From Agaribacillus aureus (lineage in GTDB: Bacteria; Bacteroidota; Bacteroidia; Cytophagales; Cyclobacteriaceae), in assembly GCA_030442055.1 (NCBI GenBank), contig JAUJEB010000004.1:372001-436000 (forward strand): a DNA stretch of 64,000 nucleotides, in the 5' to 3' direction. Positions 35,393 to 44,236 of this stretch are shown here, in pieces (positions within the stretch are counted from its first letter, which is position 1; each line of letters starts with the position of its first letter). The translations under genes and the position numbers were made by a program. The notes beneath the pieces are model-generated. The model searched no databases and had not been told where the DNA came from. It worked only from the letters and a program-made list of their open reading frames with translations.

Positions 35393-38092
35393 TTACAGAT
35401 CGTAGGATAAATTGGGGGCAAGCCATTTTTCGATCTTACTGACAGGCATGTTTTTTCTGGCCGCATAATCTTCCACCTGATCTTTTTCAATTTTCCCCAG
35501 GCCAAAGTACCTGGATTCCGGGTGGGCAAAATAAAAACCACTTACTGCAGCGGCCGGGTACATGGCGTAGGATTCCGTTAAACTGATCCCTGTATTTTTC
35601 TCTACTTCCAATAAATTAAATAAAATTTGCTTTTCGGTATGATCAGGGCAGGCAGGGTACCCCGGTGCCGGGCGAATTCCCTGGTACTTTTCTTTGATCA
35701 GTTCCTCATTTGAAAAATTTTCCGTTGAAGCAAAACCCCACAGTTCCGTCCTTATCTTTTCATGCATTAACTCGGCAAATGCCTCAGCCAGACGGTCTGC
35801 CAACGCCTTTACCATTATTCCCTTGTAGTCGTCATGATCCTTTTTATATTGCTCCAGTAAAACCTCTATGCCAATGCCGGCCGTGACGGCAAACGCACCC
35901 AAATAGTCCTGCTTGCCGCTTGATTTGGGCGCTATGAAATCGGCCAGGGAAAGGTTGGGGATCCCCTTGCCTTTTTTACCTTGCTGTCGTAAAAAATGAA
36001 AATTGGTGATTACCTCCTGCCTTGTATCATCCTTATAGATCTCAACATCTTCACCATTAATGTTATTGGCGGCATATATGCCGATCACAGAATTGGCAAT
36101 AAGGCTTTCGTTGGCTATAATATCCTCCAGCATAAGCTGCGCGTCGTCAAACAGCCCTTTGGCTTCTTCACCAATAACCTTGTCCTCAAATATGGCCGGA
36201 TATTTTCCCTTTAACATCCAGGTTTGAAAAAAAGGTGTCCAGTCAATGTACCCACTGATTTCTTTTAATGAATATTCATTGAAAGTTTGATTACCCAGCT
36301 TAGGCGGTTTGGCGATTGGGGAACTTGCCCAATCAATCTGAAATTTATTTTCTTTTGCCTCATTAAAAGCCAGGTAGGATTTAATTTTCGTCCTGCCTGC
36401 GTGGTCCTCCCGCAGCTTTTGGTACTCATCTTTTATTTTGACCTGGTAGTCCTGCCGTGTCTTAGGACTTATTAGTTCACCAGCCACAGGAACACTCCTG
36501 GACGCGTCCAGGACATGGACCACCGGGCCGCTGTAATTCGGATCAATTTTTACAGCTGTATGAATACGTGAGGTCGTGGCACCTCCAATTAGTAGTGGCA
36601 TCTGAAAATTTTGTCTTTCCATTTCTTTTGCCACATGCACCATCTCATCGAGAGACGGTGTGATCAATCCGCTTAATCCGATGGCGTCTACTTCATTTTC
36701 GATAGCAGCTTCCAATATTTTTTCAGCAGGCACCATTACGCCAAGGTCAACAATCTCATAATTATTGCACGCTAAAACAATGGAGACAATGTTTTTTCCA
36801 ATATCATGCACGTCACCTTTAACCGTAGCCAATAAGATCTTGGCAGCGCCTCCCTGTCCGTTTTGTGATTTTTCAGCTTCCAAATAGGGTAACAGATGGG
36901 CGACAGCTTTTTTCATCACGCGGGCGCTCTTCACCACCTGCGGCAGAAACATTTTTCCGGACCCGAATAAGTCGCCAACCACATTCATACCATCCATGAG
37001 CGGTCCTTCGATAACCGTTAGCGGCCTTTCATACTTTACCCGCGCTTCTTCCGTGTCTTCTTCTATATACTCGACAATTCCTTTCACCAGGGCATGGGAT
37101 AGCCGCTTTTCAACCGAATCCTTACGCCATGCGTCATCCACCACCTGTTTTTTCACATCGCCTTTTACCTTTTGCGCGAAGTCCAGCAGCCGTTCGGTAG
37201 CGTCATCCCGCCTGTCCAGCAAAACGTCCTCTACATGTTCCAACAAATCCTTTGGTATTTCGTCGTATACTTCCAGCATGGAGGGGTTTACAATGCCCAT
37301 ATCCATACCGTGTTTAATGGCGTGATACAGGAAAGCCGAGTGCATGGCTTCCCTTACCAGGTTATTCCCTCTAAAGGAAAAAGAAACGTTACTCACGCCC
37401 CCACTTACATGGGCTCCCGGCAAATTTTCCTTGATCCATTTGGTGGCCCTGAAAAAATCAATGGCATTCTTCCGGTGTTCTTCAATACCGGTGGCGACCG
37501 GAAATATGTTGGGGTCAAAGATGATGTCCTGGGGCTGAAATTTGACCTTTTCGACTAAAATATGATAAGAGCGTTCGCATATTTCAATTCTTCGTTCATA
37601 GGTATCAGCCTGGCCTTTTTCATCAAAAGCCATTACAATCACCGCAGCGCCGTAGCGCAATATTCTTTTCGCCTGCCAAATAAACTCTTCCTCACCCGCT
37701 TTTAAACTTATTGAGTTAACAATACCCTTTCCCTGCAAACACTTTAAACCCGCTTCTATAATATGCCATTTGGAAGAATCTATCATAACCGGAACCCTGG
37801 CGATTTCGGGCTCCGATGCTACTAAATTCAGAAATTGGACCATGGCCTTTTCCCCGTCGATCATGCCTTCGTCCATGTTAATATCAATTATCTGTGCTCC
37901 GCCCTGTACCTGGTCAAGGGCTACTGCCAGCGCTTCATCATATTTTTCCTCTTTGATCAATCGCAAAAATTTCCTTGATCCGGTAACATTCGTCCGCTCC
38001 CCAATATTGACAAAATTGGTGTCAGGCGTAATGATAAGTGGCTCCAGCCCGCTTAATTTTAAATAACCAATTTTATTCAGTGTTTCAGCCAT
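35393..38092 (-). CDS. metH: Methionine synthase, pterin/cobalamin/reactivation part
   Basis: Carries the methyl-THF-, cobalamin- and SAM-binding modules of B12-dependent methionine synthase, without the homocysteine module. Pterin-binding domain at about 15-290 ([47 protein letters not shown]). Cobalamin cap and Rossmann domain at about 320-560: D427-V-H429-D-I-G432 holds the cobalt-ligating His, with [14 protein letters not shown] and [14 protein letters not shown]. Reactivation domain at about 575-890 with SAM-binding [15 protein letters not shown]. Begins 6 bp after the upstream homocysteine-module gene, so the two polypeptides together equal one full-length MetH. Confidence 0.95.
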   Translation of the reverse strand: MAETLNKIGYLKLSGLEPLIITPDTNFVNIGERTNVTGSRKFLRLIKEEKYDEALAVALDQVQGGAQIIDINMDEGMIDGEKAMVQFLNLVASEPEIARVPVMIDSSKWHIIEAGLKCLQGKGIVNSISLKAGEEEFIWQAKRILRYGAAVIVMAFDEKGQADTYERRIEICERSYHILVEKVKFQPQDIIFDPNIFPVATGIEEHRKNAIDFFRATKWIKENLPGAHVSGGVSNVSFSFRGNNLVREAMHSAFLYHAIKHGMDMGIVNPSMLEVYDEIPKDLLEHVEDVLLDRRDDATERLLDFAQKVKGDVKKQVVDDAWRKDSVEKRLSHALVKGIVEYIEEDTEEARVKYERPLTVIEGPLMDGMNVVGDLFGSGKMFLPQVVKSARVMKKAVAHLLPYLEAEKSQNGQGGAAKILLATVKGDVHDIGKNIVSIVLACNNYEIVDLGVMVPAEKILEAAIENEVDAIGLSGLITPSLDEMVHVAKEMERQNFQMPLLIGGATTSRIHTAVKIDPNYSGPVVHVLDASRSVPVAGELISPKTRQDYQVKIKDEYQKLREDHAGRTKIKSYLAFNEAKENKFQIDWASSPIAKPPKLGNQTFNEYSLKEISGYIDWTPFFQTWMLKGKYPAIFEDKVIGEEAKGLFDDAQLMLEDIIANESLIANSVIGIYAANNINGEDVEIYKDDTRQEVITNFHFLRQQGKKGKGIPNLSLADFIAPKSSGKQDYLGAFAVTAGIGIEVLLEQYKKDHDDYKGIMVKALADRLAEAFAELMHEKIRTELWGFASTENFSNEELIKEKYQGIRPAPGYPACPDHTEKQILFNLLEVEKNTGISLTESYAMYPAAAVSGFYFAHPESRYFGLGKIEKDQVEDYAARKNMPVSKIEKWLAPNLSYDL

Positions 38093-38098
38093 CAGTGT

Positions 38099-39151
38099 TT
38101 ATTTGTTTGCATTAATTTTACCGGCAACCGCAGCATTATCAGTTGCCTCCTCGAGCTCTGTTTTTCTCGGGCTATACCGGGCTGCCAACTCGCTAATTCT
38201 CTGAATATGTGCCGGCGTAGTGCCACAACATCCGCCTACGATATTAACAAGCCCCTCTTTCAAAAATTCCTCAATTTGATCGCCCATCATATCGGGGGTT
38301 TCGTCATACTGACCAAATTCGTTGGGCAACCCCGCATTGGGATGAGCACTGACAAAACTGGTTGACTCCTTAGACAATACCTGCAAATACGGTCTTAGTT
38401 GATTTGCTCCTAACGCACAGTTAAGCCCTACACTTAATAATGGGATATGCCCGATGGAAACCAGAAAGGCGTTAGCGGTTTGGCCCGACAGGGTTCTTCC
38501 GCTGGCGTCGGTAATGGTACCAGATACCATGATAGGGATTTGGCTGTTCAATTCATCCAGCAGATCTTCGATACCAAAAAGTGCTGCCTTTGCATTAAGT
38601 GTGTCAAAGACTGTTTCAATCAACAGCAAATCTGCACCGCCATCGATCAACCCCCTGGCCTGCTCCCGGTAAGCCAGGGTAAGCTCATCAAAGGAAACTG
38701 CTCTGTATCCTGGATCACTTACATCCGGTGAAATGGAAGCCGTTTTATTGGTAGGGCCAATGGAGCCGGCCACAAACCGTGGCTTGTCAGATTCCTTCAA
38801 GGAAAACTCCTGAGCCGCTTCCTTCGCCAGTTTGGCAGACTCAAAGTTTAATTCGTAAACAATTTCCTCCAAATGGTAATCTGCCTGGGCAATGGTGGTG
38901 CTACAAAAGGTATTGGTTTCCACAATATCAGCCCCCGCCGCCAAATATTTTTTGTGTATTTCCCTGATGATTTCCGGTTGGGTAATAGAAAGAAGATCAT
39001 TATTTCCCTTCAGCGGATGCGGATGATCTTTAAAACGCTCGCCACGGTAATCTTTTTCCTCCAATTTGTATTCCTGGATCATCGTACCCATTGCACCATC
39101 CAAAACCAGGATCCTATCTTTTAATATTTCATATATATTTTCAGCACCCAT
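38099..39151 (-). CDS. Methionine synthase, homocysteine-binding part
   Basis: A 350-residue homocysteine S-methyltransferase module that corresponds to the N-terminal domain of Met[20 protein letters not shown] opens the barrel. The three zinc-ligand cysteines are C245 (GLNCALGA) and C308-C309 (GGCCGTTP), at almost the same positions as in full-length MetH proteins. The protein ends in a charged linker ([18 protein letters not shown]) just where the pterin domain would start; the next gene begins 6 bp later. This is a split MetH rather than a stand-alone betaine- or S-methylmethionine-type enzyme. A SAM-I riboswitch precedes it. Confidence 0.93.
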   Translation of the reverse strand: MGAENIYEILKDRILVLDGAMGTMIQEYKLEEKDYRGERFKDHPHPLKGNNDLLSITQPEIIREIHKKYLAAGADIVETNTFCSTTIAQADYHLEEIVYELNFESAKLAKEAAQEFSLKESDKPRFVAGSIGPTNKTASISPDVSDPGYRAVSFDELTLAYREQARGLIDGGADLLLIETVFDTLNAKAALFGIEDLLDELNSQIPIMVSGTITDASGRTLSGQTANAFLVSIGHIPLLSVGLNCALGANQLRPYLQVLSKESTSFVSAHPNAGLPNEFGQYDETPDMMGDQIEEFLKEGLVNIVGGCCGTTPAHIQRISELAARYSPRKTELEEATDNAAVAGKINANK

Positions 39152-39203
39152 TACCTTATCAGTTTATGGTAGACAAATATTTAAATGAAATTGCGTGGAA
39201 AAA

Positions 39204-39231
39204 AGATTTGTGAGGGTAGTATCACTTATCT
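39204..39231 (-). promoter_or_regulatory. Hairpin overlapping riboswitch P1, possible expression platform
   Basis: On the minus strand AGATAAGTGA (39231-39222) can pair with TCACAAATCT (39213-39204), with two A-A mismatches, then five or six T. The 5' arm includes the P1 3' strand (GATAAGT), so this hairpin and P1 exclude each other. The stem is weak; it may equally be chance. Confidence 0.35.
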
Positions 39232-39325
39232 TCTCCCGGCAATATCCGAGATGGGAGTTAGCACCAAGTTTTTCAAGGTTGCTAAGACGTCATCGGGCCC
39301 ATTCCCTCGGTCTTTCTTGATAAGT
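39224..39325 (-). ncRNA. SAM-I riboswitch (S-box)
   Basis: Minus-strand leader of the metH1-metH2-metF operon, ending 72 nt before the ATG. P1 is a perfect 7-bp helix, ACTTATC (39325-39319) with GATAAGT (39230-39224). The conserved core reads GCCCGATGACG then TTAGCAACC (39298-39277), followed by GGTGCTAACTCC (39265-39254) and a P4-like hairpin TCTCGG/CCGGGAGA. These match the S-box consensus around GATGA, AGCAACC and GGTGCTAA. SAM binding should repress methionine synthesis genes; the output mechanism is not certain. Confidence 0.95.
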
Positions 39326-39370
39326 TAGGTGTAAAGAAATGCATAAAATATGATAATGGAAAGAAACAGC

Positions 39371-39402
39371 CAAAAAATTTGCAAACTAAAGCAGGCAAAT
39401 TG
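39371..39402 (-). terminator. AT-rich hairpin after the 265-residue-frame gene
   Basis: On the minus strand AATTTGC (39402-39396) pairs with GCAAATT (39383-39377), 12-base loop, followed by a T run. It lies about 50 bp after the stop of the secreted-protein gene at 39452 and before the riboswitch. Low stem stability, so moderate support. Confidence 0.4.
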
Positions 39403-39451
39403 TTACCCTTTATTACATCTTAAAAATGGCCTTTATCTATAAACGCAGGTA

Positions 39452-40201
39452 TCAATTAGACGATGATTTTAGCTTATCATAGTATTCAACAATCCTGATC
39501 AGGTCGTTTGGCCTGTTAAATTTCAGCTTATTGGTTTTTACGTAATCTTCTATGTTGGAGGCATCTTCTCCGAAATGGGGCAGGTTTTGTTTGATCTTTT
39601 TATTAAGTAAAAAGGTATTGCCTGGTTCCGCCATGTAATACAGCTCTTTTTTCTGATATTGCTTGCCTTGCGTTCCAATATTAAACTGGGGCACGTAATT
39701 GGATTCCATCACTTCTGCCTCCACCTTCAGCAAAAGCGACACTTTTCCTTTAAACAATACCTCAAAAAACCCGTCAAAGGGCACCTTGTCCACAAAAAAA
39801 CCCTTACCGGTCACGAACTGCCTTTCACGGTTTAATTCCGGCTCTTTCCAATTAAATTTTTTCACCCAGGAGCCCGGCAATATCTTGATACCTTCGCTGG
39901 TCTGCAATTCAAAATGATCCTTGACAATTTCATATTTATAATAATATTCATCAATTACCAATTCGTTAAAAAGTTCGATCGCTCCAAGGCGCCAGGTGTC
40001 ATTGATAAACAAATCGCCAAGGTCATCTTTAACGGCCAGCGGTATCTCCATAACCAGGCCTGCCGAATTGTCAAAAACCTGGTAAAAACCAGGTGGATGG
40101 TTCTGCGCATAAACAAGAGGGCTAAAAAAAATCGTTATCACTAGGATAACTGCTGCCTTGATGTTCTTCTGTTCTCCACAGCGGTACCATAAAATCTTCA
40201 T
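39452..40201 (-). CDS. Secreted protein of unknown function
   Basis: I do not recognise a family. ATG at 40201 is chosen over the frame's first start (40249) because it gives a compact N-terminus with the hydrophobic segment KAAVILVITIFFSPLVYAQ, a good signal peptide cleaved at about AQ. The mature part (about 215 residues) is rich in beta-type segments (GFYQVFDNSAGLVMEIPL, LLLKVEAEVMESNYVPQFNI) and has a charged C-terminal end (KLKFNRPNDLIRIVEYYDKL). No cysteines typical of lipoproteins and no membrane helix after the signal. It stands alone between the riboswitch leader and the YXWGXW gene. Confidence 0.7.
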   Translation of the reverse strand: MKILWYRCGEQKNIKAAVILVITIFFSPLVYAQNHPPGFYQVFDNSAGLVMEIPLAVKDDLGDLFINDTWRLGAIELFNELVIDEYYYKYEIVKDHFELQTSEGIKILPGSWVKKFNWKEPELNRERQFVTGKGFFVDKVPFDGFFEVLFKGKVSLLLKVEAEVMESNYVPQFNIGTQGKQYQKKELYYMAEPGNTFLLNKKIKQNLPHFGEDASNIEDYVKTNKLKFNRPNDLIRIVEYYDKLKSSSN

Positions 40202-40392
40202 AATAGTAAGGTTGACCTTAAACTTAATCGTAAAGCTCAACAAAGTCAATAAACCGCCGCTATAATTCAGTTAAACATGATACTGCGAATAAGGTCTGGG
40301 TGGGATTTTCCGGATCGAGAAGCCTCTTCAATAAGCATTCTCTGGTGCCTGAGATATAAAAGCCACGATTAATCGGAACAATGGGATTGGCA

Positions 40393-40439
40393 AAAAAACA
40401 CCCCGTAAAACAGGCTTTAAACTTTTTATGGGGTGTTTT
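40393..40439 (-). terminator. Terminator hairpin after the YXWGXW gene
   Basis: AAAACACCCC (40395-40404) pairs with GGGGTGTTTT (40430-40439), flanked by A/T tracts, ten base pairs. It lies 10 bp beyond the minus-strand stop at 40449, so it fits as the terminator of that gene; the T-rich end for the minus strand is the complement of the A tract at 40392-40398. Confidence 0.75.
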
Positions 40440-40448
40440 GCTAAAAGG

Positions 40449-40766
40449 TTAGGCAGCGGTCCAGTGCCCTGGCACCCATTTATAACCTCCTCTGACGTTT
40501 TTCCAATGACCTGGGACATAGGCAAAGTTTTTCCTTTTTCTGACCCAATATCCATTGGTCCAAACATAAGTATTTGTTCTTCTATTCCATTTCCAGTGAG
40601 CAGCGACCCAGACATGATTCCTTCTTTTTTTCACCGGTTTGACGACGACAACTTTTTTGCGTACCGGTTTCACTTTAACAACTACCTGGGCTTGGGCATC
40701 AAATTGAAAATTGCATATAATAAAGTAAGTTAGGGTCAGGGCAAATAATCTAAGTAACTTTTTCAT
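40449..40766 (-). CDS. Secreted YXWGXW-repeat protein
   Basis: A 105-residue secreted protein; ATG at 40766 directly starts the signal peptide MKKLLRLFALTLTYFIICNF. After a Lys/Val-rich linker (VVVKVKPVRKKVVVVKPVKK) come four aromatic repeats of the YXWGXW type: HVWVAAHWKW, YVWTNGYWVRK, FAYVPGHWKN and YKWVPGHWTAA. Such repeats are common in small periplasmic or surface proteins of Bacteroidota and Proteobacteria (BcpO-related); their function is unknown. Very basic mature protein. A clear terminator follows. Confidence 0.85.
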   Translation of the reverse strand: MKKLLRLFALTLTYFIICNFQFDAQAQVVVKVKPVRKKVVVVKPVKKRRNHVWVAAHWKWNRRTNTYVWTNGYWVRKRKNFAYVPGHWKNVRGGYKWVPGHWTAA

Positions 40767-41101
40767 GTGTATATAATTTATTTTCAATGGTCACATGGAA
40801 CCTCACATGTTATAATCATTCCTTTGCGCCTCCGCTAAAGCTTTAGCGACACGCGGTATGTGTCGATTAAGCCATGTTCGGTTTCATATCAAGAAATTTT
40901 AATTTTCGCAGCTATTTTATTGTTGTGAAATTCCAGCACAACAAAACACCTGCCTATCATCTATGATTTTGTTAAACTGCTCCTTTGACGCTCAAAGTGT
41001 GAAAAGGTTTAAAATCTAAAAAAATATTTTTTCTGAATAGCTTTAAATATGGGTTTACACTAAAAGTAAAATTAACCTCAGGTGCTATATGCCTCCACTA
41101 G

Positions 41102-41125
41102 CGCAGGTTGTCCTCAACCTGTGCG
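41102..41125 (-). repeat. REP-like palindrome, inverted relative of the two REP copies
   Basis: GCGCAGGTTG - TCCT - CAACCTGTGC forms a near-perfect hairpin. Preceded by CACTA, it aligns with the reverse complement of the 33-bp repeat at 41232 and 41939 (CACTGGCGCAGGTCCT...), so it is the same family in opposite orientation and diverged. Confidence 0.65.
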
Positions 41126-41231
41126 GGTTAAATAAGATCAGCGAACTTGCGACTGACCTATCTAGTCTTTAGTTACCCACTTTTGGTTATCACCTTTTTT
41201 TTTTCGACTGGCGGGGGATTATAAGTACTAC

Positions 41232-41264
41232 GAATGGCACAGGACCGGAGGACCTGCGCCAGTG
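41232..41264 (+). repeat. REP copy upstream of the RAYT gene
   Basis: 33 bp identical to 41939-41971. Core palindrome 41236-41260: GGCACAGGACC, loop GGA, GGACCTGCGCC (two mismatched pairs), flanked by GAAT and AGTG. About 104 bp before the transposase start. Confidence 0.8.
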
Positions 41265-41368
41265 GAAAGGAGGACTTACAAATACATAAATGTTTGTTAA
41301 CAGGCTTGCTCCAACATAATTTTATAAATTCAAGCAGCGATACGGAGAAAAACAATAATAAATAGATT

Positions 41369-41920
41369 GTGAGTACAAAATATAGATTTTCAGAAAATGA
41401 TATCCCTCATTTTGTTACTTTAACGCTAATTGAATGGATTGACCTGTTCAGTAGAGAACGATATAAAGAGATCATCATAGATAATTTAAAATACTGTATT
41501 GAAAACAAGGGCCTTATCATATATGCTTATGTCATAATGCCCAATCATATTCACGTGATTATCAAGTCAGTTGAAGGACAGGAACTGTCAAAAATCATTC
41601 GGGATTTTAAAAGGTATACGGCCAAAATACTTTACACGACCTTGAAGTCCGACAAACGGGAAAGCAGAAGGCGTTGGTTACTTAGAATTATGGAAGAGGA
41701 GGGTCAAAAAAGTTCATCCAATAAACGGATAAAAGTTTGGCGGCATGAAAATCACCCCGTAGCTTTAGATACAAATAAAATGCTTGATGATCGCCTAAAT
41801 TATATTCACAACAATCCGGTAAGATCCGGGATTTGTTTCCGTGCAGAGGATTATAAGTATTCAAGTAGTTGTCAATACTGTGGAGAGATTGGATTGTTAC
41901 CAATATCATTTATAGAATAG
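41369..41920 (+). CDS. REP-associated tyrosine transposase (RAYT)
   Basis: A 183-residue single-strand HUH-type transposase of the IS200/IS605 TnpA-like RAYT family. It starts with GTG at 41369. The metal-binding HUH motif is in VIMPNHIHVIIKS, and the nucleophilic Tyr is likely in the helix around LNYIHNNPVRSGI, the signature of RAYTs. The start RFSENDIPHFVTLTLIEWID also fits. RAYTs act on REP palindromes and are usually single, domesticated copies that are vertically inherited. That picture fits: identical 33-bp REPs lie 104 bp upstream and 18 bp downstream. No accessory tnpB is present. Confidence 0.9.
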   Translation: MSTKYRFSENDIPHFVTLTLIEWIDLFSRERYKEIIIDNLKYCIENKGLIIYAYVIMPNHIHVIIKSVEGQELSKIIRDFKRYTAKILYTTLKSDKRESRRRWLLRIMEEEGQKSSSNKRIKVWRHENHPVALDTNKMLDDRLNYIHNNPVRSGICFRAEDYKYSSSCQYCGEIGLLPISFIE

Positions 41921-41938
41921 AGAACCGTTCATAGCTAT

Positions 41939-41971
41939 GAATGGCACAGGACCGGAGGACCTGCGCCAGTG
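41939..41971 (+). repeat. REP copy downstream of the RAYT gene
   Basis: Exact 33-bp direct repeat of 41232-41264; palindrome 41943-41967. It lies 18 bp after the transposase stop and 14 bp before the convergent polysaccharide gene's stop at 41986, so it could also act as a terminator structure. Confidence 0.8.
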
Positions 41972-41985
41972 CAATTGCTGTGTGA

Positions 41986-43908
41986 TCAATTTTTCCGGGA
42001 AATATATTTTTTTGTTTTCCTGTCCAGCTCCTCAAATTTGGAATTGTTACTAATATATTCCGGAACGATTTCCTTCATCAGCTCCACGACCTCATACTCC
42101 AGGCCTCGTTGTGCCAGCTCAATTAATTTTAGGGTCTTTTCTTTGACCTCCTCATATGCTTCCTCCCTTACTTTGGCAATCATTATCTTAGGATGGTGGG
42201 TAGGCAGCGTATTTTCCTGGTTGTTGAGTAATTCCTCATAGAGTTTTTCCCCTTCTCTCAATCCTGTGAAAACAATCTCGATATCCTCTCCCAATTTTTT
42301 ACCGGACAACTGTATCATTTTTTCGGCCAGGTCCACAATTTTAATTGACTCCCCCATATCAATAATAAATATTTGAGGCCCCTTGCCCATAATTCCAGCT
42401 TCCAGGGAAAGTTGGCAAGCTTCGGGAATAGTCATAAAATAGCGAGTCATTTCCGGATCGGTTACTGTCACCGGCCCTCCGTCTTCAATTTGCTTTTTAA
42501 AAAGTGGTATTACCGATCCATTTGAACCCAGCACATTGCCAAATCTGGTGGTAACAAATCCGGTACATTTTTCCTGGTTTTTATTTAAAAACATATTGAT
42601 GGACTGCACGTATATCTCCGCAATTCTCTTGGTAGCGCCCATGACATTGGTTGGATTCACAGCTTTGTCGGTTGAAATCATGACAAATTTATCCACCTTG
42701 TATTTTATCGCCAGGTCGGCCAGCGTTTTGGTACCTAAAACATTACACAGCACTGCTTCTGATGGATTTTTTTCCATCATCGGTACATGTTTGTAAGCGG
42801 CGGCGTGAAAAACGATTTGGGGTTGAAAGGAGGCAAAAACTTTTTCCATTCTCAATGGTTCGGAAACATCGGCAACTACCGGCACAACCTTCACATAGGC
42901 CGAAAAATCTTTCATCTCCCTGTTAATTTCATAGAGCGGTGTCTCTCCCTGATCCAATAGCACCAAAGTATCCGGCAGACAGGCCGCCACCTGCCTGACC
43001 ATTTCGCTACCAATAGAACCACCGGCCCCTGTTATCAGCACGGTTTTCCCTTTTATCTGATCTTTTACCTCCCGGTTATCCAGTTCCACGGATTCCCTGC
43101 CTAATAAATCCTCAATTTTCACCTCGCGAATTTGCTGCAGGTCCAATTCCCCTTTTACCCAGTCGTCTGTTTTGGGAATTATCCGCACCTTTACCCCGTG
43201 TTCGAGGCATAGATCAACAATTTCGTTTTTTCGCTCGAGCGGCAAATCGCGGATAGTGATAATCAATTCCTTGACATCATATTTATCAATGAGGTACGGA
43301 AGTTCGGTAGAAGCCTTATAAACCCTGGCGCCATTGATTACATTCCCGATCTTTCGGGGATCGTCGTCCAGGAAAGCCACTACCTTCAAATTGGATTTCT
43401 GATCATGATTAATGACCTGCTTGGTGAGCAGGCCAAATTCTCCGGCTCCAAAAATCGCTGCATTGGAAAAATGCTTGATGGCATTGGTGAAATAGGTAAA
43501 AATGTATTTTACAATGAGCCGGTAGGAAAACAGAAAGGTAATGGCATTAAAGTAGCTGATAATGATCACTGACCTTGGAATAAGACTTATGCCAAGATTA
43601 AGGGATATCAAATTAACAATCAGGACCATCAGCGTTGCCAGGGTACACATATAAACAATGCGTAGGCCGTCCTGCAAAGTTGTGAAGCGAATGATGCCGG
43701 AATAACTTTGTGTTATCAGGATCGCAATAGCCGAGGCCACCAAAAAAAGCAGCAATCCCTGTTCAATATCATGATAAAGGATGTCCTGAATCACAAAATT
43801 GAACCGCAAGGCATAAGCCAGCATGACCCCGGCAAATATGATCATCAGGTCAATTAATAATATGATCCAGCGGGGTAGAATTCGTAAGCTTTTAAAAAAA
43901 CGCTTCAT
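41986..43908 (-). CDS. Membrane nucleotide-sugar dehydratase/epimerase (FlaA1/CapD/WbpM type)
   Basis: A 640-residue inner-membrane enzyme of surface polysaccharide synthesis. About four or five membrane helices (residues 12-145), a CoA-binding-like Rossmann domain (about 145-260, AAIFGAGEFGLLTKQVI), then the extended SDR catalytic domain: GKTVLITGAGGSIGSEMV (about 290-307), FHAAAYKHVPMMEKNP, VMISTDKAVNPTNVMGATKR and VTRYFMTIPEA-like MTRYFMTIPEACQLSL. Family members are 4,6-dehydratases or C4/C6 epimerases acting on UDP-GlcNAc-type sugars. It stands alone here; other polysaccharide genes are not in the window. Confidence 0.93.
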   Translation of the reverse strand: MKRFFKSLRILPRWIILLIDLMIIFAGVMLAYALRFNFVIQDILYHDIEQGLLLFLVASAIAILITQSYSGIIRFTTLQDGLRIVYMCTLATLMVLIVNLISLNLGISLIPRSVIIISYFNAITFLFSYRLIVKYIFTYFTNAIKHFSNAAIFGAGEFGLLTKQVINHDQKSNLKVVAFLDDDPRKIGNVINGARVYKASTELPYLIDKYDVKELIITIRDLPLERKNEIVDLCLEHGVKVRIIPKTDDWVKGELDLQQIREVKIEDLLGRESVELDNREVKDQIKGKTVLITGAGGSIGSEMVRQVAACLPDTLVLLDQGETPLYEINREMKDFSAYVKVVPVVADVSEPLRMEKVFASFQPQIVFHAAAYKHVPMMEKNPSEAVLCNVLGTKTLADLAIKYKVDKFVMISTDKAVNPTNVMGATKRIAEIYVQSINMFLNKNQEKCTGFVTTRFGNVLGSNGSVIPLFKKQIEDGGPVTVTDPEMTRYFMTIPEACQLSLEAGIMGKGPQIFIIDMGESIKIVDLAEKMIQLSGKKLGEDIEIVFTGLREGEKLYEELLNNQENTLPTHHPKIMIAKVREEAYEEVKEKTLKLIELAQRGLEYEVVELMKEIVPEYISNNSKFEELDRKTKKYISRKN

Positions 43909-44236
43909 GGTTTGTTTTTATATCTTTATAACTAAAGATATGTAACCCCTAAATTGTTTTGATTTTAAATAAAATGAATGCTTATTCAATACCTTAGTTA
44001 TCTAAATAATTTTACGCACTATTTAAAATAGCTTTAAAATGCCGGGTAGTAGAGAATTTAATTAAAGAGAAACTTACTTGGGACAGTTAACTAATGGAAT
44101 TTACTGATAATAATGCATAATTATGCCATTAGTATGGTATTTTTTTGATGTTTGGTACCGGGAAGCCCTACGCCCAGGTATCTGCAGATCACTTCTTCTT
44201 AGCCCTTAAAACCCAGATCCAGGGAGGGTATGGGAA
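43909..44236. other. Intergenic region between the polysaccharide gene and hemL
   Basis: 328 bp, AT-rich towards 43920-44060, likely holding the promoter of the polysaccharide gene. A 10-bp palindrome ATCTGCAGAT is at 44180-44189. I see no gene, no clear terminator for hemL and no matching promoter consensus. Confidence 0.4.

Larger units (their letters stand above)
40788..41368. other. Repeat-rich intergenic region upstream of the RAYT gene
   Basis: About 580 bp without a gene. It contains a perfect 16-bp palindrome CGCTAAAGCTTTAGCG (40833-40848) running into a hairpin CGACAC/GTGTCG (40847-40852, 40860-40865); an 8-bp inverted repeat TTGTTGTG/CACAACAA (40920-40927, 40937-40944); and two REP-type palindromes at 41102-41125 and 41236-41260. 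The density of palindromes fits a REP/RAYT locus. Confidence 0.6.

Noticed and set aside
41173-41355. 60-codon minus-strand frame across the REP region
   Set aside because: It runs through a REP palindrome and has no coding character.
44180-44189. ATCTGCAGAT palindrome as a hemL terminator
   Set aside because: Short, with no T tract and too far from a stable stem to be called.
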